Source: M2408 sp040386975 (GTDB lineage: Bacteria; Bacteroidota; Bacteroidia; Flavobacteriales_D; Crocinitomicaceae). Taken from it: a DNA stretch of 64,000 nt. The DNA lies in contig JAZKEO010000006.1 in the NCBI GenBank assembly GCA_040386975.1, positions 62,001 to 126,000 of the forward strand, written 5' to 3'. The notes beneath the pieces were generated by a model. It was not told the DNA's origin. It was given only the letters and a program-made list of their open reading frames with translations, and searched no databases. The position numbers and the translations under genes are program-made. Shown piece by piece: positions 41,803 through 50,951 of the stretch. How positions within the stretch are numbered: the first letter of the stretch is position 1; each line of letters begins with the position of its first letter.

Positions 41803-42393
41803 ATGTTAATTAAAACAGCAACTTTTCTTGTAAGCAACACCGACCACAAACTTTGTCCAACAGATGGAAAACCGGAGTTTGCATTTATAGGTAGATCAAA
41901 CGTTGGAAAATCGTCATTGATTAATATGATTACGAATCATAAAAAACTCGCTAAAACGTCTTCTACGCCAGGAAAAACACAGTTGATAAACCATTTTGAG
42001 ATCAATGAAAAATGGTACTTAGTGGATTTACCAGGTTTTGGTTATGCAAAAGTTTCAAAAGTTGCTCGTTTGAAATTCGAGAAGTTTATTTCAGAATATC
42101 TCTTGGAAAGAAAATCATTGGTAAATACCTTTGTTTTACTTGATAGTCGCTTGGAATTACAAAAAATCGACTTAGAATTCATGAATTGGTGTGGACAACA
42201 AGGAATACCATTTTCAATGGTTTTCACCAAAGTTGATAAACTTTCATCAACACAATTGCAGAAAAACCTCGCAAAGTATAAAAAAGAAATGTTGAAACAT
42301 TGGGAAGAACTTCCACCAGTTTTTATAACATCTTCTGAATCAAAATTCGGTCAAGAAAAACTACTTAATTACATCGAATTACTGCTTTCTTAA
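41803..42393 (+). CDS. ysxC: ribosome biogenesis GTPase YsxC/YihA
   Basis: 196 aa EngB-type GTPase: G1 GRSNVGKSS (30-38), G2 STPGKTQ, G3 DLPGFGYAKV (75-84), G4 TKVD (142-145) and a late SS-E (G5). Acts in 50S subunit assembly. The frame continues upstream to 41716, but the extra 29 residues lie across the -7 box and are atypical; MLIKTATFL at 41803 matches the usual N-terminus. Monocistronic. Confidence 0.95.
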   Translation: MLIKTATFLVSNTDHKLCPTDGKPEFAFIGRSNVGKSSLINMITNHKKLAKTSSTPGKTQLINHFEINEKWYLVDLPGFGYAKVSKVARLKFEKFISEYLLERKSLVNTFVLLDSRLELQKIDLEFMNWCGQQGIPFSMVFTKVDKLSSTQLQKNLAKYKKEMLKHWEELPPVFITSSESKFGQEKLLNYIELLLS

Positions 42394-42403
42394 ATTAGTT
42401 ATC

Positions 42404-42472
42404 AGTTAGAAGTATGAGTGTTTTTTAACTTTTAACTCTTCACTTTTAGTTTTTCACTACTAACTTCTAACT
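42404..42472. repeat. low-complexity inverted-repeat spacer between converging ysxC and lipoprotein genes
   Basis: Arms AGTTAGAAGT (42404-42413) and ACTTCTAACT (42463-42472) are complementary. Between them lie repeats of the words TTTAACT and TTCACTTTT, which are the inverse of words seen in the murE-mraY spacer. No coding potential; may act as a loose bidirectional terminator. Confidence 0.55.
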
Positions 42473-42484
42473 AAAAACTCCTAA

Positions 42485-43015
42485 CTATACAGACATTCCC
42501 TTAACAATTCTATCCTTACGTTTTACTTTTCTAAGTTTTTTCGTAACTACTAAAAGAAAAGCATTTCCAGACTCAGAAGTTGCATAATAAGTAAGGTTTC
42601 CGTAGTCCAATTGACCACCTTTATTTTGATCCCAAGTTGCTTGTAAGTAATAACGACCATTGTTATTCCCTTTTCTTACAGCATATCTTAATGTTTTATT
42701 TTGACCAACTTCAAAGCGAACATGAATATCTCCGTTTGCCTCAAATTTCTCAAAAACACATTTTGTATTTACTGGAATAATGATTCTATTTTCAACACTG
42801 TTTTCGTTGGTAACCAAAGTTCCACTTTCTGTTGTTCCTTGATTTTCTAGTGAGTTTTTTCTTTCAATGATGATCGTTGAAGAAGTGAAAAACTGTACTT
42901 TTCGCATATTAGATTCGTCAAGATTGTATTGTTTTTTAATTTCATCTGTATAAGGAACTTTCATTCCGCAGCTTGTAACTATTAAAATCAAACTTAAAAT
43001 GGCAACTATTTTCAT
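42485..43015 (-). CDS. hypothetical lipoprotein
   Basis: 176 aa. Starting at 43015 gives a lipoprotein signal MKIVAILSLILIVTSC with lipid Cys16. A longer start at 43045 adds ten Lys-rich residues and would overlap the promoter. The mature part is beta-rich with R-x-x-I-I-P-V-N-T-K-C-V-F-E-K-F and a basic end; no family recognised. A -7 box TACTTTTG lies at 43050-43043. Converges with ysxC. Confidence 0.7.
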   Translation of the reverse strand: MKIVAILSLILIVTSCGMKVPYTDEIKKQYNLDESNMRKVQFFTSSTIIIERKNSLENQGTTESGTLVTNENSVENRIIIPVNTKCVFEKFEANGDIHVRFEVGQNKTLRYAVRKGNNNGRYYLQATWDQNKGGQLDYGNLTYYATSESGNAFLLVVTKKLRKVKRKDRIVKGMSV

Positions 43016-43042
43016 ATTATCTTTTTTTTTGTAATTTTTTGA

Positions 43043-43050
43043 CAAAAGTA
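43043..43050 (-). promoter_or_regulatory. -7 box of the lipoprotein gene
   Basis: Minus-strand TACTTTTG, 27 bp before the ATG at 43015. No well-placed -33 TTG. Confidence 0.4.
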
Positions 43051-43235
43051 AGAAACTGTTTTGAATTTATTGATAAAGAAGTTACAAAGTATTTTTTAGC
43101 GAATTTAGGCAGAATTTATCGGAATAGTTCATGCTATTTCGAAATATTCTAACGAAAATTTCAGCAAAAAAGACTTGTAATTTTAAAATTCAATAAAATC
43201 AAATCGTTTCTAAAATTAAAAACTAAATTTCATTC

Positions 43236-43264
43236 TTGTTTTATCATTTAAAATTTTACTTTTG
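43236..43264 (+). promoter_or_regulatory. promoter of the MBL-fold hydrolase gene
   Basis: TTG (43236-43238), an 18-bp spacer, TACTTTTG (43257-43264), 66 bp ahead of the ATG at 43331. Confidence 0.5.
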
Positions 43265-43330
43265 TTACTTAAAATATTCTCAGACCATAATTAAAATGGT
43301 CTTTTCCTAAAATTTAATTTAACAAATAAC

Positions 43331-43978
43331 ATGCCACTTCAAGTCAAAATTTTCACCTTTAATCCAATTCAGGAAAACACCTATATTATCAGTGATGAAA
43401 ATAAGAATGCTGTCATCATAGATCCAGGGTGTTATTCAAGAGAAGAAAAAACTGAATTGACGGATTTTATTTCTGACAATAAGTTGAAAGTCTTGGCTTT
43501 GTTAAATACGCATTGTCATATAGACCACATTTTAGGAAACTCCTTTGTGAAAAAAACCTTTGATGTTCCTTTTTATATGCATGAATTGGATCTACCAACT
43601 CTAAGAGCAGTTCCTAGTTACGCCCATGTTTATGGATTTGAAGCTTATGAAGAATCTCCTGAACCTGATTTTTTTGTTCAAGACAATGAACTTCTAAATT
43701 TTGGAAACATTTCTTTCAAAGTAATTTTTGGTCCAGGTCACGCTCCAGGTCATGTTGCCTTTTATAATGAAGAAAATAAAACCCTTATAGGAGGAGACAT
43801 TCTTTTTAAAGGAAGTTTCGGTCGCGTTGATTTACCAGGTGGGAGTATTGAAGTTCTCAAAAAAACAATGTTTGAGAGAATTTTCACTTTGCCTGATGAC
43901 ACACGTGTTTATTCTGGTCATGGTTCAAGTACAACTATTGGTGTTGAAAAACAAACAAATTACATCTTAAATTTTTAG
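43331..43978 (+). CDS. metallo-beta-lactamase fold hydrolase (glyoxalase II-like)
   Basis: 215 aa. Metal-binding H-C-H-I-D-H at 61-66, then GHAPGHVAFY and a late SGHGSSTTIG supply further ligands. The pattern ENTYIISDENKNAVIIDPG is typical of the hydroxyacylglutathione-hydrolase-like group. Probably a small thioester hydrolase or persulfide/lactoylthiol enzyme; no rhodanese or other sulfur gene adjoins it. Monocistronic with its own promoter. Confidence 0.9.
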   Translation: MPLQVKIFTFNPIQENTYIISDENKNAVIIDPGCYSREEKTELTDFISDNKLKVLALLNTHCHIDHILGNSFVKKTFDVPFYMHELDLPTLRAVPSYAHVYGFEAYEESPEPDFFVQDNELLNFGNISFKVIFGPGHAPGHVAFYNEENKTLIGGDILFKGSFGRVDLPGGSIEVLKKTMFERIFTLPDDTRVYSGHGSSTTIGVEKQTNYILNF

Positions 43979-44164
43979 GCGTAATTCATTTGTCGTGTTT
44001 TTTTGTTAGTTCATCTTGTCGAAATTAAAAGTGATAAAATAAGCTAATTTTTAAGTTGTACTAATTAAATTTCAATTGTGAACTTATGTTAAAATTATTA
44101 ACTCCTTAATTTTTAGCTTTGTTTATTTAGATTAATTCTAAATTAATAAAAAATTGAATAAAAT

Positions 44165-44220
44165 TGTCATAAAAATGTCATTACATTTATTGATTATACT
44201 AAATTTGCCAACGTCATAAA
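44165..44220 (+). promoter_or_regulatory. direct GTCAT repeats and -7 box ahead of the act operon
   Basis: TGTCAT occurs at 44165-44170 and 44176-44181 (11 bp apart), and GTCATAAA at 44166-44173 and 44213-44220. A -7-like TAAATTTG lies at 44200-44207, 47 bp before the actA ATG. These could be activator sites, but no matching regulator is known here. Confidence 0.35.
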
Positions 44221-44254
44221 GTGTTTTTAGGACATAAGACAAAAAAGATTTTAA

Positions 44255-45601
44255 ATGAAGATATCTATAAATCAGATGTTTAGGAGTATTAAAACTTGGT
44301 GTTTCGGAGCTACAACGATGTTGTTTTTAGCTGGAACGTTTAATGCAAATGCACAAGGTGAAGCACTTTTCAAAGCTAAATGTGCTACATGTCACCAGCC
44401 ACACAAAAATGGTACTGGTCCAAAATTGTTTGAAGTTCGTAAAAAATGGGCTGAAGGCGGAGCGAAAGACGGTTCGATTATCAAATGGGTAAATAACTGG
44501 CAAGCTGCTGCTTCGTCAGATCCTTATGCTCAAACGGTATCAACTTGGGCTCCATCTGCCATGAACGTTTTTCCTGAATTAAAAGAGGAAGAAATCAATT
44601 CAATTTTCGATTACGTTGATGCTCAGGCTGATCCAGCTTTAGCTACACCTGAAGAAGGTGGTGCTGAGGGTTCTGTTGCTGGAGAAGAAACAGAAGAAGG
44701 TGGTTCAACTTGGCTTTGGATTACATTTGGTATTATTTTCGCAATCATTATTGCTGCAGTTTCAGGCGTTCGTCGTCAGTTGAAATCAGCTTTAAACGAA
44801 AGTGATACAAGTGATGATTCAAGATCTTATTTTGAAGAATTTAAAGAGTGGCACTGGAAAAACAAAAAACCATTGGGTATTTTGATCGTTGCTTCTGTTA
44901 TGGCTTTAGTTGTAATTGGTTTCCAAAATCTTGGTAATATTGGTGTAGTTGAAGCTTATCAACCATCGCAACCAATTGCTTTCCCACACGATATTCACAC
45001 AGGTGTTAACGGAATTGATTGTAAATACTGTCATAATTCAGTTACAAAATCAAAATCTGCTGGTGTACCAACAGTGAATGTATGTATGAACTGTCACAAA
45101 CAAGTAAGCGGTAGAACTCCAGAGCAACAAGAGCAAATTAAGAAAATTTATTCTGCTGCTGGTTGGTCAACAGAAGGTGCTGGTTCTTACACAGGAAAAT
45201 CTACTCCGATCAAATGGAATAAAGTTCACGTATTACCTGACCACGTTTATTTCAATCACTCACAACACGTTGTAGTTGGTGGTATCGATTGTAAACAATG
45301 TCACGGTGATATGACTAAACAAAAAGAAACGGTTAAAGTACAACCAGTTTCAGAATTAAATAAAATCGAAGGAAATATCGCTTTAACGAAACCTACTTTA
45401 ACAATGGGTTGGTGTATTGAGTGTCACCAAGAGAAAGAAATTGCTGCTGGTCCACTTGACACGAAAAAAGATGGTTATTACGACGAAATTCACAGACGTT
45501 TGATGAACAACGATAAAAAGTTGTATAGCCAATACTTAGAAGACGGAAAAGTTACCGTGAAAGAATTAGGTGGTTGGGAATGTGCTAAATGTCACTATTA
45601 A
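44255..45601 (+). CDS. actA: alternative complex III subunit ActA, multiheme cytochrome c
   Basis: 448 aa. Six CXXCH heme sites are visible: CATCH (43-47) in an N-terminal monoheme cytochrome domain, then five (CKYCH, CMNCH, CKQCH, CIECH, CAKCH) in a C-terminal multiheme domain. A signal/anchor helix (about 16-34), a second helix (about 152-169) and a third (about 205-222) separate the two. ActA in complex III is a pentaheme protein; the extra N-terminal heme appears fused on. It accepts electrons for transfer to the terminal oxidase. First gene of actABCDEF-coxBA. Confidence 0.92.
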   Translation: MKISINQMFRSIKTWCFGATTMLFLAGTFNANAQGEALFKAKCATCHQPHKNGTGPKLFEVRKKWAEGGAKDGSIIKWVNNWQAAASSDPYAQTVSTWAPSAMNVFPELKEEEINSIFDYVDAQADPALATPEEGGAEGSVAGEETEEGGSTWLWITFGIIFAIIIAAVSGVRRQLKSALNESDTSDDSRSYFEEFKEWHWKNKKPLGILIVASVMALVVIGFQNLGNIGVVEAYQPSQPIAFPHDIHTGVNGIDCKYCHNSVTKSKSAGVPTVNVCMNCHKQVSGRTPEQQEQIKKIYSAAGWSTEGAGSYTGKSTPIKWNKVHVLPDHVYFNHSQHVVVGGIDCKQCHGDMTKQKETVKVQPVSELNKIEGNIALTKPTLTMGWCIECHQEKEIAAGPLDTKKDGYYDEIHRRLMNNDKKLYSQYLEDGKVTVKELGGWECAKCHY

Positions 45602-45641
45602 ATCGTCATTATTAATATTTACAGAGAAGGCTTAAAAGCAT

Positions 45642-48600
45642 ATGGAAATGAATAGAAAATATTGGAAAGGTCTTGAAGAGTTAAATGAAACTCCAGAGTT
45701 TTTACAACAAAAAGGCCAAGAATTTCCTCAATCTATGTCTGTTGATGAATTTTTATCAGATGAAAATCTGAAAGAATCTTCTACAGCAAGAAGAGATTTC
45801 TTAAAATTTTTAGGATTTAGTGTAGCAGCAGCAACCCTTGCTGCATGTGAAGCTCCTGTTACGAAAGTAATCCCTTACGTTAACAAACCAGAAAACGTAA
45901 CTCCAGGTATGCCAACTTGGTATGCTTCAACTTATTATGATGGAGTTTCTTACGCAAGTATTTTAGTTAAAACACGTGAAGGTCGTCCTATTTTTATTAA
46001 AGGAAACAAAGATTTTGGTTTCACAAAAGGAGCGACTAATCCACAAATTATAGCTTCAGTTTTACCATTATATGATTCTGCACGTTTGTCTTCTCCAACA
46101 ATGAATGGAAAAGTTAAGACTTGGTCAGATGTTGATGGTGATATCAAATCTAAATTAAACGATATTATTGCTAAAAAAGGAAAAGTTGTTTTAGTTTCTA
46201 ACACAATTATTTCTCCTTCGACGCAAACTACAATCGACATGTTAAAAGGACACGTTAACAGTGGTGATGTTGCAGGAACTTCTTTTGAGCATATTCAATA
46301 TGACGCTGTTTCTTACGCAGGAATGAGAGCAGCTAACAAAGAATCTTTTGGATTGACTGTTAACAATCTTCCAGAAAATGACGGAATTATTCCTGATTAC
46401 GATTTCTCGAAAGCGAAAACAATTGTTTCTGTTGGTGCTGATTTCTTAAGCTCTTGGTTATTAGCTTCTGAATACCAGACACAATATGCTTCAAAAAGAA
46501 ATCCTGATGGGGAATGGATGTCTAAACACTTCCAATTTGAATCTAATTTGTCAATCTCTGGATCAAACGCTGATTACAGAGGGATGATTAAACCTTCTGA
46601 GCAAGCAAATGTTTTAGCTTACATTTTAGGTAAATTTGGTGTAAAAACAAGTGTTTCTTCTACATTAAGTGCTGAAACAACAAAAATTGCTGATTTAGCA
46701 GTTGCTTCTTTGAAAGCTTCAAAATCTGAATCTTTAGTTGTTGCTGGTTCAAACAACAAAGCAGTTCAAATTTTAGCAAATAAATTAAATTCTGTTTTAG
46801 GATCTTATACTAAAACAATTAATCTTAATAATCCAGTTTTTCTTTATGCTTCGCAAGATGCTAAGATGAACAAATTTGTTTCTGATGTTATTTCAGGAAA
46901 AGGTGCAGATGCAGTTTTATTCTACGGAGTAAATCCTGTTTATACTTTAGCAAATGGAGATAAATTTGGAAAAGCACTTAAAAACATTTCTTTAACAGTT
47001 TCTTTAGCTGCTTACGCTGACGAAACAGCAAGTTTATGTAAATTTGTTGCTCCAGATCACCACGCTTTAGAAGCTTGGAATGATTTTAATCCAAAATTAA
47101 GTCATTACTCAATTGCTCAACCAACAATCAGACCTTTACACAATACATCTCAAGCACAAGAAAGTTTCTTAGTTTGGGCAGGTAAAGCTTCTCGTGGAGG
47201 AAAAGATTCAAAAGTAATTTACGATTTAATTAAAAGTAACTGGACAACTTACGGGTTTCCAATGCAAACTGAATATGCAGATGCGGATACTTTTTGGAAC
47301 ATGATGATTCATAACAGCTGTTCTGATGATCCAATCGCTCCAAATACAAATCCAACTTTTAATGAGGCTTCTTTATCTGGACTTTCAGTTAAAGCTGGAA
47401 AAGGTTTAGAAATTGAACTTTACCTAAAAGCAGGTATTGGAATTGGTGTTCAAGCAAACAATCCTTGGTTACAAGAGTTGCCAGATCCAGTTTCTAAAGT
47501 TACTTGGGACAACTACATCACAATGAACCCAACAGAAATGGACGGTACATACGCAACAACTTTTGATCAAGAAAGTGGATTAAACGTTGCTACAGTGAAA
47601 GTTGGTGGTGTTGAAATGAAATTACCTGTTTATCCATCTCCTGGTCAAGCTCCTGGTACTGTTGGTATCGCTCTTGGTTATGGTCGTGGTGCAAACAACG
47701 AAAATATCGGAAATGCAGCTTTCCAAACGAAAGAGTACGGAGGACATTCAGAAGACGAAAAAGGAAATAAATTACCAATTGGTAAAAATGCTTTCTGCTT
47801 CGTTTCAACTGTAAATGGAACAATGTCTTATTTCGCTGAAGGTTCAATCGCGAAAGTAGAAGGTGAAGTTTACCCAATTGCTGCAACTCAAATTCACCAC
47901 ACGGTGATGGCGAGACGTTCAATTGTACGTGAAACAACTTTAGATATTTACAACAAAGAAGATAAAGAAGCTTACAATCCAGCTTACACGCTTCAAACAA
48001 TGAACGAAAAAGGGGAGCACGTTTCTAAACCAATGGAAGAATTCGATTTATGGGATGCACATCCTGTAGAGAAAATTGGTCACCGTTGGGGAATGACAAT
48101 TGACCTTTCTTCTTGTATTGGTTGTGGTTCATGTCTTGTTGCTTGTCAATCAGAAAACAACGTTCCAGTTGTTGGTAAAGACGAAGTAAGAAGAGGTCGT
48201 GAAATGCACTGGTTAAGAATTGACCGTTATTATGCATCTGATGAAGAAGCTACAATCGGTTTAAGAAAAGATAAAGATACTTTCAGTTTTGCAGAAGCAG
48301 AAAAAGCTGCTCAAAATCCAAAAGTTATACACATGCCAATGATGTGTCACCACTGTAATCACGCTCCATGTGAAACAGTTTGTCCAGTTGCGGCTACAAC
48401 ACATAGTAATGAAGGATTAAACCAAATGGCTTACAACAGATGTATTGGTACACGTTACTGTGCTAACAACTGTCCTTATAAAGTAAGACGTTTCAACTGG
48501 TTTAACTACCCTTCATATAAAAAATTCACACAAGTTAATCCAGCTCAAGATGATTTAGGACGTATGGTATTAAATCCAGACGTTACGGTTAGAACGAGAG

Positions 48601-48950
48601 GGGTTATGGAAAAATGTTCATTCTGTGTTCAAAAAATCCAAGCTGGTAAATTAGTTGCTAAAAAAGAAGCTAGACCAGTTATTGACGGAGATGTAACTAC
48701 AGCTTGTTCTGATGTTTGTCCAACAAATGCAATTACTGTAGGAGATTGGAATGACATCAAATCTATGGTTAGAAAAAGCTCAGACGATAAGAGAGCTTAC
48801 CAAGCTTTAGAAGAAGTTGGTGTGAAACCAAACGTTTGGTACAAAGTGAAGGTTCGTAATGAGAAAAATGAGGTGTTAAGCAAATTACAAGTTGCAGAAC
48901 ATTCAGCTCATCACGGTTCTGAGAAAAAAGATAAAAAAGCTCATCATTAA
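45642..48950 (+). CDS. actB: alternative complex III subunit ActB, iron-sulfur protein
   Basis: 1102 aa. A Tat-like signal with twin Arg (R50-R51, RRDFLKFLGF) near the N-terminus is followed by a large domain related to molybdopterin oxidoreductases but without cofactor residues. The C-terminal ferredoxin-like domain has four Cys clusters: CIGCGSCLVAC, CHHCNHAPCETVC, CIGTRYCANNCPYK and CSFCVQK...CSDVC, i.e. up to four Fe-S clusters. It forms the electron wire between the quinol site and ActA. 40 bp after actA. Confidence 0.94.
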   Translation: MEMNRKYWKGLEELNETPEFLQQKGQEFPQSMSVDEFLSDENLKESSTARRDFLKFLGFSVAAATLAACEAPVTKVIPYVNKPENVTPGMPTWYASTYYDGVSYASILVKTREGRPIFIKGNKDFGFTKGATNPQIIASVLPLYDSARLSSPTMNGKVKTWSDVDGDIKSKLNDIIAKKGKVVLVSNTIISPSTQTTIDMLKGHVNSGDVAGTSFEHIQYDAVSYAGMRAANKESFGLTVNNLPENDGIIPDYDFSKAKTIVSVGADFLSSWLLASEYQTQYASKRNPDGEWMSKHFQFESNLSISGSNADYRGMIKPSEQANVLAYILGKFGVKTSVSSTLSAETTKIADLAVASLKASKSESLVVAGSNNKAVQILANKLNSVLGSYTKTINLNNPVFLYASQDAKMNKFVSDVISGKGADAVLFYGVNPVYTLANGDKFGKALKNISLTVSLAAYADETASLCKFVAPDHHALEAWNDFNPKLSHYSIAQPTIRPLHNTSQAQESFLVWAGKASRGGKDSKVIYDLIKSNWTTYGFPMQTEYADADTFWNMMIHNSCSDDPIAPNTNPTFNEASLSGLSVKAGKGLEIELYLKAGIGIGVQANNPWLQELPDPVSKVTWDNYITMNPTEMDGTYATTFDQESGLNVATVKVGGVEMKLPVYPSPGQAPGTVGIALGYGRGANNENIGNAAFQTKEYGGHSEDEKGNKLPIGKNAFCFVSTVNGTMSYFAEGSIAKVEGEVYPIAATQIHHTVMARRSIVRETTLDIYNKEDKEAYNPAYTLQTMNEKGEHVSKPMEEFDLWDAHPVEKIGHRWGMTIDLSSCIGCGSCLVACQSENNVPVVGKDEVRRGREMHWLRIDRYYASDEEATIGLRKDKDTFSFAEAEKAAQNPKVIHMPMMCHHCNHAPCETVCPVAATTHSNEGLNQMAYNRCIGTRYCANNCPYKVRRFNWFNYPSYKKFTQVNPAQDDLGRMVLNPDVTVRTRGVMEKCSFCVQKIQAGKLVAKKEARPVIDGDVTTACSDVCPTNAITVGDWNDIKSMVRKSSDDKRAYQALEEVGVKPNVWYKVKVRNEKNEVLSKLQVAEHSAHHGSEKKDKKAHH

Positions 48951-48969
48951 TTGAAATAAATAGGTCGAA

Positions 48970-50370
48970 ATGCATAAGGAATCAGCAATAAGAGAACCTC
49001 TGATATTAGGTCACAAAACGTACCACCAAATTACGGAGGATGTTTGTAAACCAATTGAAGACAAAGCACCAAAAACATGGTATGTTTTATTTGCAATCGC
49101 ATTGATTATCGGTATTTACGGAGTAGGTTGTATCATGTACTTACTTGGAACTGGAATCGGTGTTTGGGGTTTAAATAAAACAATCGGATGGGCTTGGGAT
49201 ATCACTAACTTCGTTTGGTGGGTAGGTATTGGTCACGCAGGAACGTTAATTTCTGCAGTACTTTTACTTTTCAGACAAAAATGGAGAATGGCGATTAACC
49301 GTTCAGCAGAAGCCATGACAATTTTTGCCGTATTTATGGCGGGTACTTTCCCTTTAATTCACATGGGACGTTTATGGTTAGGATATTGGGTTTTCCCTTT
49401 GCCAAATCAATTTGGTTCTTTATGGGTGAATTTTAACTCACCATTACTTTGGGATGTATTTGCAATTTCTACTTACCTTTCCGTATCGTTAATTTTCTGG
49501 TACATTGGTTTAGTTCCTGATTTTGCAACATTAAGAGATAGAGTAAAAAGACCAATACCAAAAAAGATGTATTCAATACTATCTTTTGGTTGGTCAGGAA
49601 GAGCAAAAAACTGGAATCGTTTTGAATTAGTTTCTTTAGTTTTAGCTGGAGTTGCTACACCACTTGTATTCTCAGTTCACTCAATTGTATCTTTCGATTT
49701 CGCGACATCGGTTATTCCAGGTTGGCATACAACAATTTTCCCTCCATACTTCGTTGCTGGAGCGGTATTCTCAGGTTTTGCAATGGTACAAACATTGATG
49801 CTTGTGATGCGTAAAGCAATGCGTTTAGAGGCATACATTCACACACGTCACGTAGAATATATGAATATTGTAATCATGGTTACAGGTTCTATCGTAGGTG
49901 TTGCCTATTTGACAGAGTTATTTGTTTCTTGGTATTCAGGAGTTGAATATGAAGCGTATGCTTTCATCAACCGTGCAACTGGACCATATTGGTGGGCTTA
50001 TGCTTCGATGATGACATGTAATGTAATTTCTCCTCAGTTGATGTGGATTCCTGCTTTGAGAAGAAGTTTATACTTCACATTCTTCATCTCAATCGTAGTA
50101 AATATTGGAATGTGGTTTGAGCGTTACGTAATTATCGTATCTTCTATACACAGAGATTACTTACCTTCTTCTTGGAGTATGCATTTCCCAAGTCACATCG
50201 ATATCGGTGTATATATTGGAACAATTGGAATTTTCTTTGTATTCTTCTTATTATTTGCACGTTTCTTCCCAGTATTACCAATTGCTGAGTTGAAAACAAT
50301 CTTAAAATCTTCAGGTGAATACCAAAAAAATCAGCCTGACACTCATCACGATAATTCTCATAATCATTAA
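48970..50370 (+). CDS. actC: alternative complex III subunit ActC, NrfD/PsrC-like quinol-binding membrane protein
   Basis: 466 aa with ten predicted transmembrane helices. NrfD-family features: WWVGIGHAGTLISAVLLLFRQKWR, FPLIHMGRLWLGYWVFPLPNQ and HFPSHIDIGVYIGTIGIFF. In complex III it carries the menaquinol oxidation site. Conserved His and Asp residues near the periplasmic ends are present. Followed 8 bp later by actD. Confidence 0.93.
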   Translation: MHKESAIREPLILGHKTYHQITEDVCKPIEDKAPKTWYVLFAIALIIGIYGVGCIMYLLGTGIGVWGLNKTIGWAWDITNFVWWVGIGHAGTLISAVLLLFRQKWRMAINRSAEAMTIFAVFMAGTFPLIHMGRLWLGYWVFPLPNQFGSLWVNFNSPLLWDVFAISTYLSVSLIFWYIGLVPDFATLRDRVKRPIPKKMYSILSFGWSGRAKNWNRFELVSLVLAGVATPLVFSVHSIVSFDFATSVIPGWHTTIFPPYFVAGAVFSGFAMVQTLMLVMRKAMRLEAYIHTRHVEYMNIVIMVTGSIVGVAYLTELFVSWYSGVEYEAYAFINRATGPYWWAYASMMTCNVISPQLMWIPALRRSLYFTFFISIVVNIGMWFERYVIIVSSIHRDYLPSSWSMHFPSHIDIGVYIGTIGIFFVFFLLFARFFPVLPIAELKTILKSSGEYQKNQPDTHHDNSHNH

Positions 50371-50378
50371 TAAATATC

Positions 50379-50915
50379 ATGGCAGAACAGATTATATATG
50401 CAATGTACGACGATGACGATGTGCTAAAAGATGGCGCAAAGAAGTTGGTTGCAAAAGGAATTAAGGTATCGGAAGTATTTTCTCCATTCCCAATTCACGG
50501 TATTGATCCAATTATTGGAATTCAAAATACACGTTTAGGAATTATGGCTTTTTTGTATGGTATCACAGGTACAATCATAGCTACTTTAGGAATGCGTTAT
50601 TTTATGATTGTGGATTGGCCGATGAATATTGGTGGTAAACCAAACTTTACCTACTTAGACAATATCTTAGCTTTTATTCCAGTAACATTTGAGTTTACAG
50701 TTTTATGCGCAGCTCACGGTATGGCGATTACATATTTGTTAAGAAATAAAACCATTCCAGGAATGATTGCTTCAAACCCTGATCCAAGAACAACAGATGA
50801 TAAATTTGTTATGGAATTCAGAATGTCTGAAAACTCTAAATTCACTTCGGAAGAGATGCTTGATTTAATCAAATCAACAGGAGTTAGTGAAATTGACCAA
50901 AAAGAAGTTAAATAA
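50379..50915 (+). CDS. actD: alternative complex III subunit ActD (DUF3341)
   Basis: 178 aa with two transmembrane helices (about 60-82 and 98-120). The cytosolic start Y-D-D-D-D-x-L-K-D-G-A-K and SPFPIHGIDPIIG are typical of DUF3341. Structural subunit at the membrane interface of complex III; no cofactor. Confidence 0.93.
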   Translation: MAEQIIYAMYDDDDVLKDGAKKLVAKGIKVSEVFSPFPIHGIDPIIGIQNTRLGIMAFLYGITGTIIATLGMRYFMIVDWPMNIGGKPNFTYLDNILAFIPVTFEFTVLCAAHGMAITYLLRNKTIPGMIASNPDPRTTDDKFVMEFRMSENSKFTSEEMLDLIKSTGVSEIDQKEVK

Positions 50916-50951
50916 TTCGTTTCTAACGAAAAACAATAATTTATCTAAAAG

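Larger units (their letters stand above)
43016..43330. other. 315-bp divergent intergenic region
   Basis: No gene visible. It carries the -7 box for the leftward lipoprotein (TACTTTTG on the minus strand, 43050-43043) and a promoter for the rightward hydrolase (TTG 43236-43238, 18-bp spacer, TACTTTTG 43257-43264). The remainder is AT-rich without clear structure. Confidence 0.6.

Noticed and set aside
43255..43268. TTTAC-TTTT-GTTAC as a third Crp/Fnr site
   Set aside because: The left arm mismatches the GTAAC consensus, the TTACACAAG extension is missing, and it overlaps the -7 box of the hydrolase promoter.
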